A model generated the notes under the pieces. The model was not told the DNA's origin. It searched no databases and saw nothing but the letters and a program-made list of their open reading frames with translations. 64,000 nt of DNA. Source: Roseobacter weihaiensis. GTDB lineage: Bacteria > Pseudomonadota > Alphaproteobacteria > Rhodobacterales > Rhodobacteraceae. The position numbers and the translations under genes were made by a program. Shown here in pieces: positions 20,362 to 31,883 of this stretch. The number at the start of each line of letters is the position of its first letter. Within the stretch, counting starts at the first letter, position 1. Where the stretch lies: contig NZ_JACNMO010000002.1 in NCBI RefSeq assembly GCF_020622345.1, positions 327,063 to 391,062 on the forward strand, given 5' to 3'.

Positions 20362-20378
20362 TTAAGCCGGGATTAACC
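20362..20378. promoter_or_regulatory. CtrA binding box upstream of cckA
   Basis: The sequence TTAA-GCCGGGA-TTAACC matches the full CtrA consensus TTAA-N7-TTAA exactly, including the CC after the second half. It sits 48 bases before the TTG start of cckA. CckA is the histidine kinase that feeds phosphate to CtrA, so the box suggests autoregulation of the phosphorelay. Confidence 0.7.
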
Positions 20379-20425
20379 CCTCAAGCGCTTTGATGGCAGT
20401 GCGATTCGTTGTTAGGAGCCGGAAA

Positions 20426-22723
20426 TTGTCCACCAGCGCTTTAGTTCCCTCACGCCTGACCCAGTTTGCGCTTGGGGCGCAGGCAAAGTTTGGCGCGGTG
20501 ATCCTCGTGGCCGCAACCCTCTGCGTGATTGCGCTTGCCGCTCCGGATGCGCTCATGCGCAAGGCGCTCTTTGCAGCCGCCGCCGCGCTCGTGCTGCTGT
20601 GTTCTGCCTTGGCGATCCTCGTGGTCCGGCATGCTTACAAGAGCAGAGCGTTCCTGACCGTGTTGTCGGCGCTGATTGCAAAGGATGTGATGCCCAGCTT
20701 TGTCTCCAACGCTGACGGCGTCATCCTGGCCAGCAATAAAGCAGCACAGAACCGTTTTGCCCCCGGGGTGGAGGAGACCGTCGCCGAGACGCTGGACAAG
20801 ACCGTCGCCAATCCCACGGGAATGATTTCAGGTTTAACGACCCGCCTGGTCCGCGATGGGGCGGCGCATGAGGATATCGTGACACGCAAGGGCCACTGGC
20901 GTCTGAATGTACACCAGGCCGAATTTGGGACGCTGATCTGGCGTCTGAGCGACGTTGCCGAGGCTGCTGCAAACAGTGATGAGCCGACCTTGCCGATGAT
21001 CGTGGTCGGGGCCGATGACGCCGTGATTAATATGAACGAGGCGGCACGGAACTTGATCGGCGGGCGCGTCAACACGCTGGACCGTCTTTTTAAAAACCTG
21101 CCCGTTGTGATCGGTCAAACACAGGAATTGACGACCGATGACGGGCAGGTGCGCGTCATGGTCAGTGAGCTTGCGGCAGGTGATAACAAACGAGCGCTGT
21201 TTTTGCTCCCCGCCGCTGCGGATACTGTCGCGGAAGAGGGCTGGAATGCGTTCCAGAACCTGCCTGTCCCCTTGCTGCGGGTCAGCCCCGAAGGCAATGT
21301 GCAGGCTTTCAATGTCATGGCGGCAAATCTGATCGGTGTCTCACTGGAAGGTGAGGTCCATCTGTCCGAACTGATGGAGGGCCTGGGCCGCTCGATCACG
21401 GATTGGCTGAAGGAAACGCTCGCCGGGCGCACATCGCAAACCTCCGAGTTTTTGCGCCTCAAGCGGATAGACAAGGAAGTTTTTGTGCAAGTGACCCTGA
21501 ACCGGATCACGCAGGGCGGTGCGCCCGCTTTGATCGCCGTTCTGAATGACGCCACAGAACTGAAATCCTTGGAGGCACAGTTCGTTCAAAGTCAGAAAAT
21601 GCAGGCTATCGGCCAGTTGGCGGGCGGTGTTGCGCATGATTTCAACAACCTTCTGACGGCCATCTCGGGCCACTGCGATTTGCTGTTGTTGCGGCACGAT
21701 CAGGGGGATCCGGATTTCAGTGACCTGGTGCAGATCAATCAGAACGCGAACCGGGCGGCCGCTCTGGTAGGTCAGCTGCTGGCGTTTTCCCGCAAACAGA
21801 CCTTGCGCCCCGAAACGCTTGATATCCGCGACACGCTGTCGGATCTGACGCATCTGCTGAACCGCCTGGTTGGGGAAAAGGTGACGCTGACGCTCAAGCA
21901 TGACCCTGTGCTTTTGCCGATCCGGGCGGATAAACGGCAGCTCGAGCAGGTGCTGATGAATCTGGTGGTGAATGCTCGCGATGCGATGCCCGGCGGGGGG
22001 GAAATCCGGATTGATACGCAATGCAAGCGCCTCAAGGAGCCGCTTAACCGGGACCGCGTGACCGTTCCTGTCGGCAAATATGTCACCGTAAGGGTCTCGG
22101 ACGAGGGCGTTGGCATTCCATCTGACAAGTTGCAAAAGGTGTTCGAGCCGTTTTTCACGACCAAACGGACGGGCGAGGGAACGGGGTTGGGCCTCTCGAC
22201 GGCCTATGGCATCATCAAACAGACGGGCGGGTATATCTTCGTCGATAGCACCGTGGGATCCGGCACTTGCTTTACGCTCTTTTTCCCCGTGCTCGAACAC
22301 AGCGAGATTATCCCTGTGGCACCACGGCAGGAGGTGGCAAAACCAACCGGCAAACATGGCGATGGGGTGATCCTGCTGGTCGAGGACGAAGCACCGGTAC
22401 GGGCGTTTGCAAGCCGCGCGTTGAGGCTTCGGGGCTACACGGTTCTGGAGGCCGATTCTGCTGAAGCCGCGTTGAAAACGCTGGAAGACGAAAGCCTGAA
22501 CGTGGATGTATTTGTGACAGACGTGGTCATGCCGGGTATGGACGGCCCAAGTTGGGTCAAGGAGGCGCTGAAAGACCGTCCTGATGTGCGTGTTGTGTTT
22601 GTGTCCGGCTATGCGGAGGACAGCTTTGGCGAAGCGCAGATGAAAATTCCCAATTCCGTCTTCCTGCCAAAGCCATTTTCGCTCAATGACTTGACGGACA
22701 CAGTTCATCGACAGCTCCACTAG
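20426..22723 (+). CDS. cckA: Hybrid histidine kinase CckA
   Basis: A 765-residue hybrid sensor kinase of the CckA type, which through ChpT controls phosphorylation of CtrA, the alphaproteobacterial regulator of cell cycle, motility and gene transfer agents. Two transmembrane segments lie near residues 22-41 and 48-68. PAS-like regions follow, then the H-box [12 protein letters not shown] with the phosphorylated His404, the ATPase segments [14 protein letters not shown] and [13 protein letters not shown], and a receiver domain with phospho-acceptor Asp699 in [11 protein letters not shown]. The TTG at 20426 with aggag seven bases upstream is the likely start; an in-frame ATG at 20390 lacks such a site. 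The cckA-recA-alaS order is typical of the group. Confidence 0.95.
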   Translation: MSTSALVPSRLTQFALGAQAKFGAVILVAATLCVIALAAPDALMRKALFAAAAALVLLCSALAILVVRHAYKSRAFLTVLSALIAKDVMPSFVSNADGVILASNKAAQNRFAPGVEETVAETLDKTVANPTGMISGLTTRLVRDGAAHEDIVTRKGHWRLNVHQAEFGTLIWRLSDVAEAAANSDEPTLPMIVVGADDAVINMNEAARNLIGGRVNTLDRLFKNLPVVIGQTQELTTDDGQVRVMVSELAAGDNKRALFLLPAAADTVAEEGWNAFQNLPVPLLRVSPEGNVQAFNVMAANLIGVSLEGEVHLSELMEGLGRSITDWLKETLAGRTSQTSEFLRLKRIDKEVFVQVTLNRITQGGAPALIAVLNDATELKSLEAQFVQSQKMQAIGQLAGGVAHDFNNLLTAISGHCDLLLLRHDQGDPDFSDLVQINQNANRAAALVGQLLAFSRKQTLRPETLDIRDTLSDLTHLLNRLVGEKVTLTLKHDPVLLPIRADKRQLEQVLMNLVVNARDAMPGGGEIRIDTQCKRLKEPLNRDRVTVPVGKYVTVRVSDEGVGIPSDKLQKVFEPFFTTKRTGEGTGLGLSTAYGIIKQTGGYIFVDSTVGSGTCFTLFFPVLEHSEIIPVAPRQEVAKPTGKHGDGVILLVEDEAPVRAFASRALRLRGYTVLEADSAEAALKTLEDESLNVDVFVTDVVMPGMDGPSWVKEALKDRPDVRVVFVSGYAEDSFGEAQMKIPNSVFLPKPFSLNDLTDTVHRQLH

Positions 22724-23092
22724 GATTTGGGCCGTAAAGGACATGCGATCCAGAGCTGCTGTAAGGGTGGTAAGAGCGGTGCCGAGCACGCACTCGCCTG
22801 CCATTGCCGACGACTTGCAGATCTGGATGGCACCTGTGTGCAAAGAATTTCTAACTGAAAACCTGAGTGAGGATAGGGCGGAATAGATCCCATCCCGAAT
22901 GTCCATGACATCAGGTTTTGATCGAGATCACGTGGTTTCGAGACCAACCAACCAATTAAAAACCGTCTGTTTAGAAGTACTTCCGGACCACGGCCTAAAC
23001 AAAACGGTTTCTTAAACCACTCCTTAACCAGTTTCGGAAAAACATGAGTTATGGAAATTTTGATTGAAATGTTCTCTTTTTGATCTCATAAG
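22724..23092. other. Non-coding region between cckA and recA, with an imperfect long hairpin
   Basis: About 370 bases with no convincing gene. The most striking structure is an inverted repeat at 22960-22974 and 22995-23010 (AAACCGTCTGTTTAG against CTAAACAAAACGGTTT), with one bulge-like mismatch region and a 20-base loop. It has no T run behind it, so it is not a standard terminator; a small RNA or a leader structure for recA is possible. Short open frames on both strands here have no family resemblance and are taken as chance. Confidence 0.45.
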
Positions 23093-23107
23093 GAACGTAA
23101 TGAGAAC
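23093..23107 (-). promoter_or_regulatory. LexA SOS box of recA (GTTC-N7-GTTC)
   Basis: GAAC-GTAATGA-GAAC on the plus strand reads GTTC-N7-GTTC on the other, the alphaproteobacterial SOS operator, with no mismatch. It ends 66 bases before the recA ATG, a usual place for LexA repression. A weaker copy, GTTC-N7-GATC, is at 23071-23085. Confidence 0.85.
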
Positions 23108-23173
23108 ATAGACACAGCGATCCATGGCAATGATTGCCCAGGGTTTCGAACTGTGACAGTAAGAGGAAACGCA

Positions 23174-24253
23174 ATGGCAACGGCAGATCTACTCAGCATG
23201 GACAGCAAAAAATCGGCAGACAAGCAAAAGGCACTCGATTCCGCATTGGCACAGATCGAGCGGCAATTCGGCAAGGGCTCGATCATGAAACTGGGCGCCG
23301 AGGGCGCTGTTCAGGATATCAAATCCAGCTCCACCGGATCGCTGGGTCTCGACATCGCCCTTGGCATCGGCGGTCTGCCCATGGGCCGAATCGTAGAGAT
23401 CTACGGCCCTGAAAGCTCGGGCAAAACCACGCTAACGCTGCATTGCGTGGCCGAGCAGCAAAAAGCGGGCGGCGTCTGTGCGTTTGTTGACGCAGAACAT
23501 GCGCTGGATCCGACCTACGCCAAAAAACTTGGTGTCGATATCGATGAATTGCTCATCAGCCAGCCTGACACGGGCGAACAGGCGCTTGAGATCACCGACA
23601 CGCTGGTGCGGTCGGGGGCTGTGAACATGGTCATCGTCGACTCCGTGGCGGCGCTCACGCCGAAATCCGAGCTTGAAGGCGATATGGGCGACAGCTCCGT
23701 CGGGGTACAGGCGCGTCTGATGAGCCAGGCGATGCGCAAACTCACGGGCTCCATCAGCCGCAGCAACTGCATGGTGATCTTTATCAACCAGATTCGCATG
23801 AAGATCGGCGTGATGTTCGGCTCCCCCGAAACAACAACCGGCGGGAATGCGCTGAAATTCTATTCATCTGTCCGGCTCGACATTCGCCGCATTGGCGCCC
23901 TCAAGGACCGGGATGAGGTGGTCGGCAACCATACCCGCGTAAAGGTGGTGAAAAACAAGGTTGCAGCCCCGTTCAAACAGGTTGAATTCGACATCATGTA
24001 TGGCGAAGGCATCTCAAAGATGGGGGAGTTGCTCGATCTGGGGGTGGCCGCCGGTGTGGTCGATAAATCCGGATCCTGGTTCAGCTATGGTGATGAACGC
24101 ATCGGACAGGGACGTGAGAACGCCAAGAGCTTTTTACGTGAGAACGTCCAGATGGCGCTGGAGATCGAGGACAAGATCCGCGCCGCCCACGGGCTCGATT
24201 TCGACATGCCCGCGCATGAGCGCAAACAGGATGACGATATCCTCGAAGCCTGA
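23174..24253 (+). CDS. recA: Recombinase RecA
   Basis: A 359-residue RecA, the ATP-dependent strand-exchange protein that also promotes LexA self-cleavage. The Walker A motif GPESSGKT is at residues 78-85. The L1/L2 DNA-binding regions and the conserved [21 protein letters not shown] stretch (present as two shorter blocks) are in place. The ATG at 23174 follows aagaggaaacgc and is preferred to a GTG seven codons upstream. An SOS box is upstream and a strong terminator follows 16 bases after the stop, so it is probably a single-gene unit. Confidence 0.98.
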   Translation: MATADLLSMDSKKSADKQKALDSALAQIERQFGKGSIMKLGAEGAVQDIKSSSTGSLGLDIALGIGGLPMGRIVEIYGPESSGKTTLTLHCVAEQQKAGGVCAFVDAEHALDPTYAKKLGVDIDELLISQPDTGEQALEITDTLVRSGAVNMVIVDSVAALTPKSELEGDMGDSSVGVQARLMSQAMRKLTGSISRSNCMVIFINQIRMKIGVMFGSPETTTGGNALKFYSSVRLDIRRIGALKDRDEVVGNHTRVKVVKNKVAAPFKQVEFDIMYGEGISKMGELLDLGVAAGVVDKSGSWFSYGDERIGQGRENAKSFLRENVQMALEIEDKIRAAHGLDFDMPAHERKQDDDILEA

Positions 24254-24269
24254 CCCGGTTTATTCTGGA

Positions 24270-24304
24270 AAAACGGAGCGTGGGAGGCCCCCGCGCTCCG
24301 TTTT
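24270..24304 (+). terminator. Rho-independent terminator after recA
   Basis: AAAACGGAGCG and CGCTCCGTTTT form an 11-base perfect stem around a 13-base GC-rich loop, and the 3' arm ends in four T. It lies just after the recA stop. Confidence 0.85.
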
Positions 24305-24394
24305 GCGTTTATCCTGTGCCAGCTTGTGGACAGCCGTGCTTAGCAAGGTTATTTGATCGGGAACTGAATTTCACGCCCGAAGGCCCGCCCCACC

Positions 24395-27088
24395 ATGCAA
24401 ACGCTGAACGATATCCGCTCCACCTTCCTGTCCTATTTCAAAAATCAGGGCCATGAGGTCGTGGCGTCCAGCCCGCTGGTGCCGCGCAATGACCCGACGC
24501 TGATGTTCGCGAACTCCGGCATGGTGCAGTTCAAGAACCTCTTTACCGGTGTCGAGACCCGCGCCTATTCGCGGGCGTCGACCAGCCAGAAATGCGTACG
24601 CGCGGGCGGTAAACACAATGATCTCGATAATGTCGGCATGACAGCGCGTCACCTGACGTTTTTTGAGATGCTCGGGAATTTCAGCTTTGGCGACTACTTC
24701 AAGGAACAGGCGATCCCATACGCCTGGGAGGTTCTGACAAAGGAACTGCACATTCCGAAGGAAAAGCTTCTGGTGACGGTGTACCATACGGATGACGAAG
24801 CCGCGCGCATTTGGAAAGAGGTTGTGGGATTGCCGGAGGATCGGATTATTCGGATCGCAACGGACGACAATTTCTGGCGGATGGGGCCGACGGGCCCCTG
24901 CGGCCCCTGCACCGAAATATTCTACGACCATGGTGAGCATATCTGGGGCGGTCCTCCCGGCTCGCCCGAGGAAGATGGCGACCGCTTCATCGAAATCTGG
25001 AACGTCGTGTTCATGCAGGACGAACAGTTTGATGACGGGACGACGAAGCCCCTGCCCATGCAGTCAATCGATACAGGCATGGGATTGGAGCGGATATCGT
25101 CGCTGTTGCAAGGCACCAATAACGTCTTTGAAACGGACCTGATGCGGGCGTTGGTCGAAGCCTCCGCCGATGCAACCTCTACCGGCACGGAGCATAGCGT
25201 TATCACGCACCACCGGGTGATCGCGGACCACTTGCGCTCCACGTCGTTCCTGATGGCGGACGGGGTCATGCCCAGCAATGACGGGCGCGGCTATGTGCTG
25301 CGGCGGATCATGCGCCGGGCCATGCGGCACGCCCATCTGCTCGGCGCGAAAGACCCGTTGATGCATCAGTTGGTGCCCGCATTGGTCAGACAGATGGGCG
25401 CGGCCTACCCGGAATTGGGGCAGGCGCAAAGCATGATCGAGCAGACCTTGCTGCAGGAAGAAACCCGGTTCAAACAGACGCTGGAGCGGGGCCTGAAACT
25501 GCTGGACGACGAGATCGGCGCTTTGCCAGATGGGGCGGCCTTGCCTGGCGCGACGGCGTTCAAGCTCTATGACACCTACGGCTTCCCGCTTGATCTGACC
25601 CAGGACGCCCTGCGCGAACAGGGGCGTGGTGTTGATACGGATGGGTTCGACATCGCCATGGCGGAGCAGAAGGCCAAGGCGCGTGCGGCCTGGTCCGGGT
25701 CTGGCGAAGCAGCAGATGCGACGATCTGGTTTGATGTGGCGGATGAACACGGCGCAACCGATTTTCTGGGCTACGACACGGAGGTGGCGGAGGGTGTCGT
25801 GCTGGCCATTGTTTCGGATGGTAAGAAGACCGATGCCCTGGAGAAGGTCGGCGATGCCGCCTGGGTGGTGTTCAACCAGACGCCTTTTTATGCTGAATCC
25901 GGCGGCCAGGTTGGCGATCACGGCTATGTCCGGATCGTGGAGGGCACGCATGAGGTGTCAGAAACCCGGTTTTCGGGACATGTCAGCGATGTTCAGAAAC
26001 GCGGCGGGGGTCTCTTTGCCCATTACGTCACCGTCGACACGGGGCGTCTTGATGTGGGCGATGCGGTCCAGCTGGCGGTGACCCATGACCGTCGGACGGC
26101 CATTCGCGCCAACCATTCCGCCACACATTTGCTGCACGAAGCGCTGCGCGAGACCTTGGGCGACCATGTCGCACAACGCGGTTCGCTCAATGCCGAAGAC
26201 CGTTTGCGGTTCGATTTCAGCCACAGCAGCGCCCTCAGCCCCGAACAACTGGCCAAGGTTGAGGCAGATGTGAACCGCTATATCCGCCAGAACGCACCGG
26301 TTGAGACCCGCATCATGACACCCGATGACGCGCGCGAGATGGGCGCACAGGCGCTGTTCGGCGAAAAATACGGCGACGAGGTGCGCGTGGTCTCCATGGG
26401 GCACAAGGCGGGATCCGGCAAGGGGGCCTCGGGCGATACCTATTCGCTGGAGCTTTGCGGTGGCACCCACGTGCGCCAGACCGGCGATATCGGGGCCTTT
26501 GTGACGCTGGGCGACAGTGCCAGCAGCGCCGGTGTGCGCCGGATCGAGGCGCTGACAGGGGCCGCCGCGATGGAACACCTGCGAACCCAGGACCAGCGCC
26601 TTGCCGCCGTGGCCCTAGATCTCAAGGCGCAGCCTGCCGACGTGCCGGAGCGGGTCCGCAGCCTGATGGAGGAACGCCGCGCGCTGGCAGGTGAGGTCGC
26701 GCAACTGCGCCGCGCGCTTGCCATGGCGGGTGGCGGCGGGACCGCCACGCCAGAGGCGCGCGATGTCGGCGGAACCGCCTTCATGGCGCAGGTGCTGGCC
26801 GGGGTGACGGGCCGGGATCTGCCCGCACTGGTGGACCAGTTCAAGGAAAAGCTGGGCAGCGGTGCCGTGTTGCTGATCGCGGAGGCGGACGGCAAGGCCG
26901 CCGTGGCCGCCGGTGTCACCCAGGATCTGACCGGCGCCTTGTCTGCCGTGGACATGGTCAAGGCCGCCGTGGCGGCCCTGGGCGGCAAGGGTGGCGGTGG
27001 GCGCCCGGATATGGCGCAGGGCGGGGCCAAGGATGCCACCCAAGCGGATGCCGCCATCGCGGCTGTCGAAACCATACTGAAAGGATAG
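24395..27088 (+). CDS. alaS: Alanyl-tRNA synthetase
   Basis: An 897-residue AlaRS charging tRNA-Ala. The N-terminal aminoacylation core starts with [12 protein letters not shown] and contains [13 protein letters not shown]. The editing domain carries the zinc motifs NHSATHLLH and CGGTHV, and the C-terminal C-Ala domain ends with a glycine-rich [15 protein letters not shown] segment typical of the family. Length is slightly above the common 870-880. The DUF1330 gene follows three bases later on the same strand. Confidence 0.98.
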   Translation: MQTLNDIRSTFLSYFKNQGHEVVASSPLVPRNDPTLMFANSGMVQFKNLFTGVETRAYSRASTSQKCVRAGGKHNDLDNVGMTARHLTFFEMLGNFSFGDYFKEQAIPYAWEVLTKELHIPKEKLLVTVYHTDDEAARIWKEVVGLPEDRIIRIATDDNFWRMGPTGPCGPCTEIFYDHGEHIWGGPPGSPEEDGDRFIEIWNVVFMQDEQFDDGTTKPLPMQSIDTGMGLERISSLLQGTNNVFETDLMRALVEASADATSTGTEHSVITHHRVIADHLRSTSFLMADGVMPSNDGRGYVLRRIMRRAMRHAHLLGAKDPLMHQLVPALVRQMGAAYPELGQAQSMIEQTLLQEETRFKQTLERGLKLLDDEIGALPDGAALPGATAFKLYDTYGFPLDLTQDALREQGRGVDTDGFDIAMAEQKAKARAAWSGSGEAADATIWFDVADEHGATDFLGYDTEVAEGVVLAIVSDGKKTDALEKVGDAAWVVFNQTPFYAESGGQVGDHGYVRIVEGTHEVSETRFSGHVSDVQKRGGGLFAHYVTVDTGRLDVGDAVQLAVTHDRRTAIRANHSATHLLHEALRETLGDHVAQRGSLNAEDRLRFDFSHSSALSPEQLAKVEADVNRYIRQNAPVETRIMTPDDAREMGAQALFGEKYGDEVRVVSMGHKAGSGKGASGDTYSLELCGGTHVRQTGDIGAFVTLGDSASSAGVRRIEALTGAAAMEHLRTQDQRLAAVALDLKAQPADVPERVRSLMEERRALAGEVAQLRRALAMAGGGGTATPEARDVGGTAFMAQVLAGVTGRDLPALVDQFKEKLGSGAVLLIAEADGKAAVAAGVTQDLTGALSAVDMVKAAVAALGGKGGGGRPDMAQGGAKDATQADAAIAAVETILKG

Positions 27089-27091
27089 GCC

Positions 27092-27379
27092 ATGGGGGCA
27101 CTCTGGATCGCGCATGTGACCGTCACGGATGATGCGGCTTACGCCAAATACGCAGCCCTGGCCACACAAGCCATTGCGGCGCACGGCGGGCATTTCATCG
27201 CGCGCGGCGGGCGCTTTGTGCAGCTTGAAGGGCAGGCGCGACCGCGCAATGTGGTGGCGCGTTTTCCCGATATTGAAACTGCGGAAAAATGCTATAATTC
27301 AGATATTTATCAGCGCGCCTTAAACCACGCCCGCGATGCCTCCGAACGCGAGCTGATGATTATCGAGGTCGACGAGTAG
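27092..27379 (+). CDS. DUF1330 family protein
   Basis: A 95-residue protein of the DUF1330 family, a small ferredoxin-like alpha/beta-barrel fold. Family features include WIAHVTVTD at the start, AHGGHFIARGG in the middle and the ARFPDIETAEKCYNS segment. The biochemical role is not established. It begins three bases after alaS and is probably on the same message. It ends convergently with typA, 13 bases apart. Confidence 0.88.
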   Translation: MGALWIAHVTVTDDAAYAKYAALATQAIAAHGGHFIARGGRFVQLEGQARPRNVVARFPDIETAEKCYNSDIYQRALNHARDASERELMIIEVDE

Positions 27380-27392
27380 CGCGCAGGGGGGT

Positions 27393-29210
27393 TTACCCTG
27401 CACGCGCCATCCGCTTGCGCTCATGCGGGTCGAGATAGCGCTTGCGCAACCGGATCGCGTTCGGGGTGACCTCGACAAGCTCATCGTCGTCGATATAGGC
27501 AATCGCCTCTTCCAGGCTCAGCGTGATCGGCGTCGTCAGTCGCACCGCCTCATCGGTGCCGGATGCCCGCACATTGGTCAGTTTTTTGCCCTTGAGCGGG
27601 TTCACTTCAAGGTCATTTTCGCGGCTGTGTTCGCCAATAATCATGCCGGTGTAGACGTCCGCCTGCGCCCCGATCATCATCTTGCCGCGCTCTTCGAGGT
27701 TCCATAGCGCGTAGGCCACCGAGGTGCCGTTTTCCATGGAGATCAGAACCCCGGCGCGGCGGCCCGGGATCGCCCCCTTGTGCGGGGCCCAGCCATGAAA
27801 CACGCGGTTCAGCACGCCTGTGCCCCGCGTGTCGGTCAGAAACTCGCCGTGATAGCCGATCAAACCGCGCGAGGGGACATGCGCCACGATGCGGGTCTTG
27901 CCCGCACCGGCCGGTTTCATCTCGACCAGCTCGCCGCGGCGTGCGCCGGTGATCTTTTCGATCACGGCACCGGAGTATTCATCATCCACGTCGATGGTGG
28001 CCTCTTCGATCGGTTCATGCCGCACCCCTTCGATGTCGCGAAACAGCACCTGGGGGCGCGAAATCGACAGCTCGAACCCTTCGCGGCGCATGTTTTCGAT
28101 CAACACGCCCATCTGCAACTCGCCCCGGCCCGCGACCTCAAAAGCCTCGCCGCCCGGCGTGTCGCTGATCTTGATCGCGACATTGCTTTCCGCTTCTTTC
28201 ATCAAACGCTCGCGGATCACGCGGGATTGGACCTTCTTGCCGTCGCGTCCTGCCAGCGGGCTGTCGTTGATCCCGAAAGTGACGGTGATGGTCGGCGGGT
28301 CGATCGGTTGCGCGGGCAGGGCCTCGGTGACCTGGGGCGCCACGATACTGTCGGCCACGGTGGCCTTGGACATGCCGGCAAGGCTCACGATGTCGCCTGC
28401 CTCTGCCAGATCAATGGGTTGCTGGGTCAGCCCCCGAAACGCAAGGATCTTGGTAACGCGGAAGTTTTCGATCAGGTCGCCATCCCGCGACAGGGCCTTG
28501 ACCGTCTCGCCTGCTTTCAACGTGCCGGATTCAACGCGACCCGTCAGGATGCGGCCGATGAAAGGGTCCGCGCCCAATGTGGTCGCCAGCATGCGGAACG
28601 GGGCCACGCGGTCTGCGATCTGGGCAGGGGCGGGCACATGCGCCAGCACCAGATCGAACAGAGCAGAGAGGTCCTTGCGCGGTCCGTCCAGCTCCATATC
28701 GGCCCAGCCGTTGCGGCCGGAGGCATACATCGCCGGGAAATCCAGCTGGTTGTCATCCGCCCCGAGGTTGGCGAAAAGGTCGAAACACTCATCCAGGGCG
28801 CGGTCCGGTTCGGCGTCGGGCTTGTCGACCTTGTTCAGCACCACAATGGGCCGCAGCCCCAGCGCCAGCGCCTTGGAGGTGACGAATTTGGTCTGCGGCA
28901 TCGGGCCTTCGGCGGCATCGACCAGCAGCACAACGCCATCGACCATCGACAGGATCCGCTCCACCTCACCGCCGAAATCGGCGTGGCCGGGGGTGTCCAC
29001 GATGTTGATCCGCGTGCCTTTCCACTCCACCGAGGTGGCCTTGGCCAGAATGGTGATCCCGCGTTCGCGTTCCAGATCATTGCTGTCCATGGCCCGTTCC
29101 GCAGTGGCCTGGTTTTCCCGGAATGTGCCGGATTGCTTGAGCAATTCATCCACCAGCGTGGTCTTGCCGTGGTCAACGTGAGCAATGATTGCGATGTTCC
29201 GCAGGTCCAT
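27393..29210 (-). CDS. typA: Ribosome-associated GTPase TypA/BipA
   Basis: A 605-residue translational GTPase related to EF-G, which binds the ribosome and supports 50S assembly and stress growth. The G1 motif [10 protein letters not shown] lies at residues 10-19, the switch region [11 protein letters not shown] and G3 [11 protein letters not shown] follow, and G4 [12 protein letters not shown] is present. EF-G-like domains and the BipA-specific C-terminal domain complete the usual length. The ATG is the first codon of the open frame with a ribosome-binding-like sequence upstream. Confidence 0.97.
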   Translation of the reverse strand: MDLRNIAIIAHVDHGKTTLVDELLKQSGTFRENQATAERAMDSNDLERERGITILAKATSVEWKGTRINIVDTPGHADFGGEVERILSMVDGVVLLVDAAEGPMPQTKFVTSKALALGLRPIVVLNKVDKPDAEPDRALDECFDLFANLGADDNQLDFPAMYASGRNGWADMELDGPRKDLSALFDLVLAHVPAPAQIADRVAPFRMLATTLGADPFIGRILTGRVESGTLKAGETVKALSRDGDLIENFRVTKILAFRGLTQQPIDLAEAGDIVSLAGMSKATVADSIVAPQVTEALPAQPIDPPTITVTFGINDSPLAGRDGKKVQSRVIRERLMKEAESNVAIKISDTPGGEAFEVAGRGELQMGVLIENMRREGFELSISRPQVLFRDIEGVRHEPIEEATIDVDDEYSGAVIEKITGARRGELVEMKPAGAGKTRIVAHVPSRGLIGYHGEFLTDTRGTGVLNRVFHGWAPHKGAIPGRRAGVLISMENGTSVAYALWNLEERGKMMIGAQADVYTGMIIGEHSRENDLEVNPLKGKKLTNVRASGTDEAVRLTTPITLSLEEAIAYIDDDELVEVTPNAIRLRKRYLDPHERKRMARAG

Positions 29211-29317
29211 GGGAGCGCCTCATTTTAACTGGATATGCGCATCAACGCGCAGCTTTGGGGGGCGCATACCGCGCGCCTCGGCAGAAGGCCAGCGATAATT
29301 GCCGGTTGCCGTGTCCT

Positions 29318-29647
29318 CTAATGCTGGGTCGTGTTGGACAACAGATGAATGACCAAAATCCCCGCGATAATCAGCACCAGACCAATGATTGCCGGCAAAT
29401 CCAGCCGTTGGCCAAACACCACAAAGCCAATGCAGGCGATGAACACGATCCCCAGACCGGACCAGATCGCATAGACCACGCCCACGGGCATGAATTTCAG
29501 CGTCAAACCCAGCAGGTAAAAGGCGATGGCATAGGCCACGATGACCACCAGTGTCGGGCCCAGCCGGGTGAACTGCTGGCTGGCCTGCAGCGCGGTTGTG
29601 CCAACGGTCTCGAACAGAACGGCCAGCGTGAGAAAGAGATAGGGCAT
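29318..29647 (-). CDS. Small multidrug resistance (SMR) transporter, EmrE-like
   Basis: A 109-residue SMR-family membrane protein with four predicted transmembrane helices. The essential membrane glutamate is Glu13 in LFETVGTTALQAS, equivalent to Glu14 of EmrE. The pattern KFMPVGVVYAIWSGLG in helix 2-3 is typical of EmrE-type proton-coupled exporters of cationic drugs or small polar compounds. The start at MPYLFL gives the standard length; the longer open frame upstream is arginine-rich and not membrane-like. Confidence 0.9.
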   Translation of the reverse strand: MPYLFLTLAVLFETVGTTALQASQQFTRLGPTLVVIVAYAIAFYLLGLTLKFMPVGVVYAIWSGLGIVFIACIGFVVFGQRLDLPAIIGLVLIIAGILVIHLLSNTTQH

Positions 29648-29827
29648 CGGCAGCGGCCTTTCGCGGTGGGCCCGGCAGGCCGTGCGTGCCTTTCTGGGTC
29701 CCATCGCAAAGCGGGGCAAGGACCTCGGCAAAGCACGGCGCCGGATGAGGAAATGAGACAAGCTCTTGTGCCCCGGCATATCCGCCCGCCCCGCGCGGAT
29801 CAAGTCACTGGCCCGGTGGACAGCGCC

Positions 29828-30442
29828 TCATGTGGCGATATAGCGGTCGCGCCGGTGATTGAAGGTGATCACAAGGTTCAGAACCACAGCCCCCAGCAGG
29901 GAGTAGAGCACCACAGAGGGCGGAAACAGCAAAAGCGCCACGGCAAAGATGACCGCATCGACGATCAGTTGCACCCAGCCTGCCCTGAACCCGGTGGTGT
30001 CCTGCACAAGCAAGGCCACCACGCCGAGGCCCCCCATCGAGCCGTTGTGCCGGAACATGGCCAAGAGGCCAATCCCGACCATTGCGCCAAAGGCCACAGC
30101 CCCAAGGGCCGGGTGGATATACGCAAACTGCAGCCCCCCCGGCATGAGTTCCGTCAGCACCGACATCAGCGTCACGGAAGCGATGGATTTCAGTGTGAAC
30201 TCAAGCCCAAGCCGGCGGTAGGCCAGCAGATAGAACGGCAGGTTGACGATAAAGAATATCACGCCGAAGGAATAGCCCGTCAGGTAGGACAGGATCACCG
30301 CGATCCCCGCCGTCTGACCGGTGATCAGCCCAACAGTGGTGAGAACATGCACGCCAAGGCTGCACAGAAAAATGCCGACGCCCAGCCCTTGTATGTCTTC
30401 CCAGCGGGTATGTTTGATCGGATCGTTGGATGAGATTTGCAT
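29828..30442 (-). CDS. YitT family membrane protein
   Basis: A 204-residue inner-membrane protein with five to six hydrophobic helices of the YitT/YczE type (DUF161), whose substrate is unknown. The pattern HVLTTVGLITGQTAGIAVILSYL and the SMGGLGVVALLVQ loop fit the family. The start at MQISSNDP leaves a short cytoplasmic N-terminus; the upstream extension is unlikely. It is 180 bases from the SMR gene on the same strand, so a shared transcript is possible but not shown. Confidence 0.8.
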   Translation of the reverse strand: MQISSNDPIKHTRWEDIQGLGVGIFLCSLGVHVLTTVGLITGQTAGIAVILSYLTGYSFGVIFFIVNLPFYLLAYRRLGLEFTLKSIASVTLMSVLTELMPGGLQFAYIHPALGAVAFGAMVGIGLLAMFRHNGSMGGLGVVALLVQDTTGFRAGWVQLIVDAVIFAVALLLFPPSVVLYSLLGAVVLNLVITFNHRRDRYIAT

Positions 30443-30561
30443 GCCCCGAGCTACGGTTGCATCCCCGCGTCTGTCCATGCCGTAAGCTGCGTTTGATGCT
30501 CCAAAACGGCGGCAAATCACCCGTGTGGCTAAAAATTCAGCGCCCGGGCCTCCTTGCTGCG

Positions 30562-31776
30562 TCAGCCGACAAGCGCCTTGTTCAGGTTCTCGTCCAGCTT
30601 TTCCAGAAAGCCTTGCGTGGTCAGCCAGCGCTGATCAGGGCCGACGAGCAGCGCGAGATCCTTGGTCATGAAGCCACTCTCCACCGTATCGACGACCACA
30701 CGCTCCAGCGTTTCAGCAAAATTCATCAGCGGCGCGTTGTCGTCCAGCTTGGCGCGGTGCTTGAGCCCGCCGGTCCAAGCATAGATCGAGGCGATGGAGT
30801 TGGTCGAGGTGGCCTCGCCCTTCTGATGCTGGCGGTAGTGCCGCGTCACGGTGCCGTGGGCCGCCTCGGATTCAACGATCTTGCCGTCGGGCGTCATCAG
30901 CACCGAGGCCATCAGCCCCAGAGAGCCAAAACCCTGGGCGACCGTATCGGATTGTACGTCGCCGTCATAGTTCTTGCAGGCCCAGACATAGCCGCCCGAC
31001 CATTTCATCGCCGAGGCGACCATGTCGTCGATCAGCCGGTGCTCGTACCAGATGCCCGCGGCTTCGAACTGCTTTTTGAATTCGGTCTCGTAGATTTCGG
31101 CAAAAAGTTCGAGAAAGCGGCCATCGTATTGCTTGAGAATCGTGTTCTTGGTCGACAGATACACCGGCCAGCCAAGGTTGAGACCATAGTTCAGCGAGGC
31201 GCGGGCAAAATCGATGATGGATTTGTCGAGATTGTACATCGCCATGACCACACCGCTGTCGGGGGCATCAAAGACCTCCCGTTCGATCTCGGTGCCATCT
31301 TCACCGACAAACTTCAGCGTGACCTTTCCCTTGCCCGGAAATTTGAAATCCGTGGCACGATACTGATCCCCATAGGCGTGACGCCCCACCACAATCGGTT
31401 TGGTCCAGCCCGGCACCAGACGCGGCACGTTGCGGCAGATGATCGGCTGGCGAAAGATCACGCCCCCCAGGATGTTCCGGATTGTGCCATTGGGCGAGCG
31501 CCACATCTGCTTGAGACCGAATTCTTCGACACGGGCCTCATCCGGCGTGATGGTGGCGCATTTCACGCCAACCCCATGTTCCTTGATCGCCAGCGCGGCG
31601 TCCACGGTGATCTGGTCATCCGTGGCATCGCGTGCCTCCATCCCGAGGTCGTAGTATTTCAGATCGATGTCCAGATAGGGCAGGATCAGCTTTTTCTTGA
31701 TGAAGTCCCACATGATGCGGGTCATTTCGTCACCGTCGAGTTCGACAACGGGGTTTTCCACTTTGATCTTTGTCAT
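30562..31776 (-). CDS. icd: NADP-dependent isocitrate dehydrogenase (eukaryote-like type)
   Basis: A 404-residue NADP+-isocitrate dehydrogenase of the dimeric subfamily II found in alphaproteobacteria and mitochondria, converting isocitrate to 2-oxoglutarate in the TCA cycle. The start [20 protein letters not shown] is characteristic, and the substrate-binding segment [12 protein letters not shown] and the nucleotide-binding region [13 protein letters not shown] are present. The ATG at 31776 has AGGAG at normal distance; an upstream extension of 54 codons is not part of the family. Confidence 0.96.
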   Translation of the reverse strand: MTKIKVENPVVELDGDEMTRIMWDFIKKKLILPYLDIDLKYYDLGMEARDATDDQITVDAALAIKEHGVGVKCATITPDEARVEEFGLKQMWRSPNGTIRNILGGVIFRQPIICRNVPRLVPGWTKPIVVGRHAYGDQYRATDFKFPGKGKVTLKFVGEDGTEIEREVFDAPDSGVVMAMYNLDKSIIDFARASLNYGLNLGWPVYLSTKNTILKQYDGRFLELFAEIYETEFKKQFEAAGIWYEHRLIDDMVASAMKWSGGYVWACKNYDGDVQSDTVAQGFGSLGLMASVLMTPDGKIVESEAAHGTVTRHYRQHQKGEATSTNSIASIYAWTGGLKHRAKLDDNAPLMNFAETLERVVVDTVESGFMTKDLALLVGPDQRWLTTQGFLEKLDENLNKALVG

Positions 31777-31883
31777 TAGGGGCTCCTGAGGCTGGGGGCG
31801 GGCTTGGGCGCGGTTTAGCTCAGTTGGTCTTGCGGGGAAAGTGATTTGTATACTGTTGCATACTGATCTCTCCCTTCTGCCGT

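Noticed and set aside
23012..23027. TTAA-N8-TTAA upstream of recA as a CtrA site
   Set aside because: The spacer is eight, not seven, bases.
31814..31828. TTTAGCTCAGTTGGT, resembling the D-arm of a tRNA, between icd and the HD gene
   Set aside because: No acceptor, anticodon or T arm around it; coincidence or a very old remnant.
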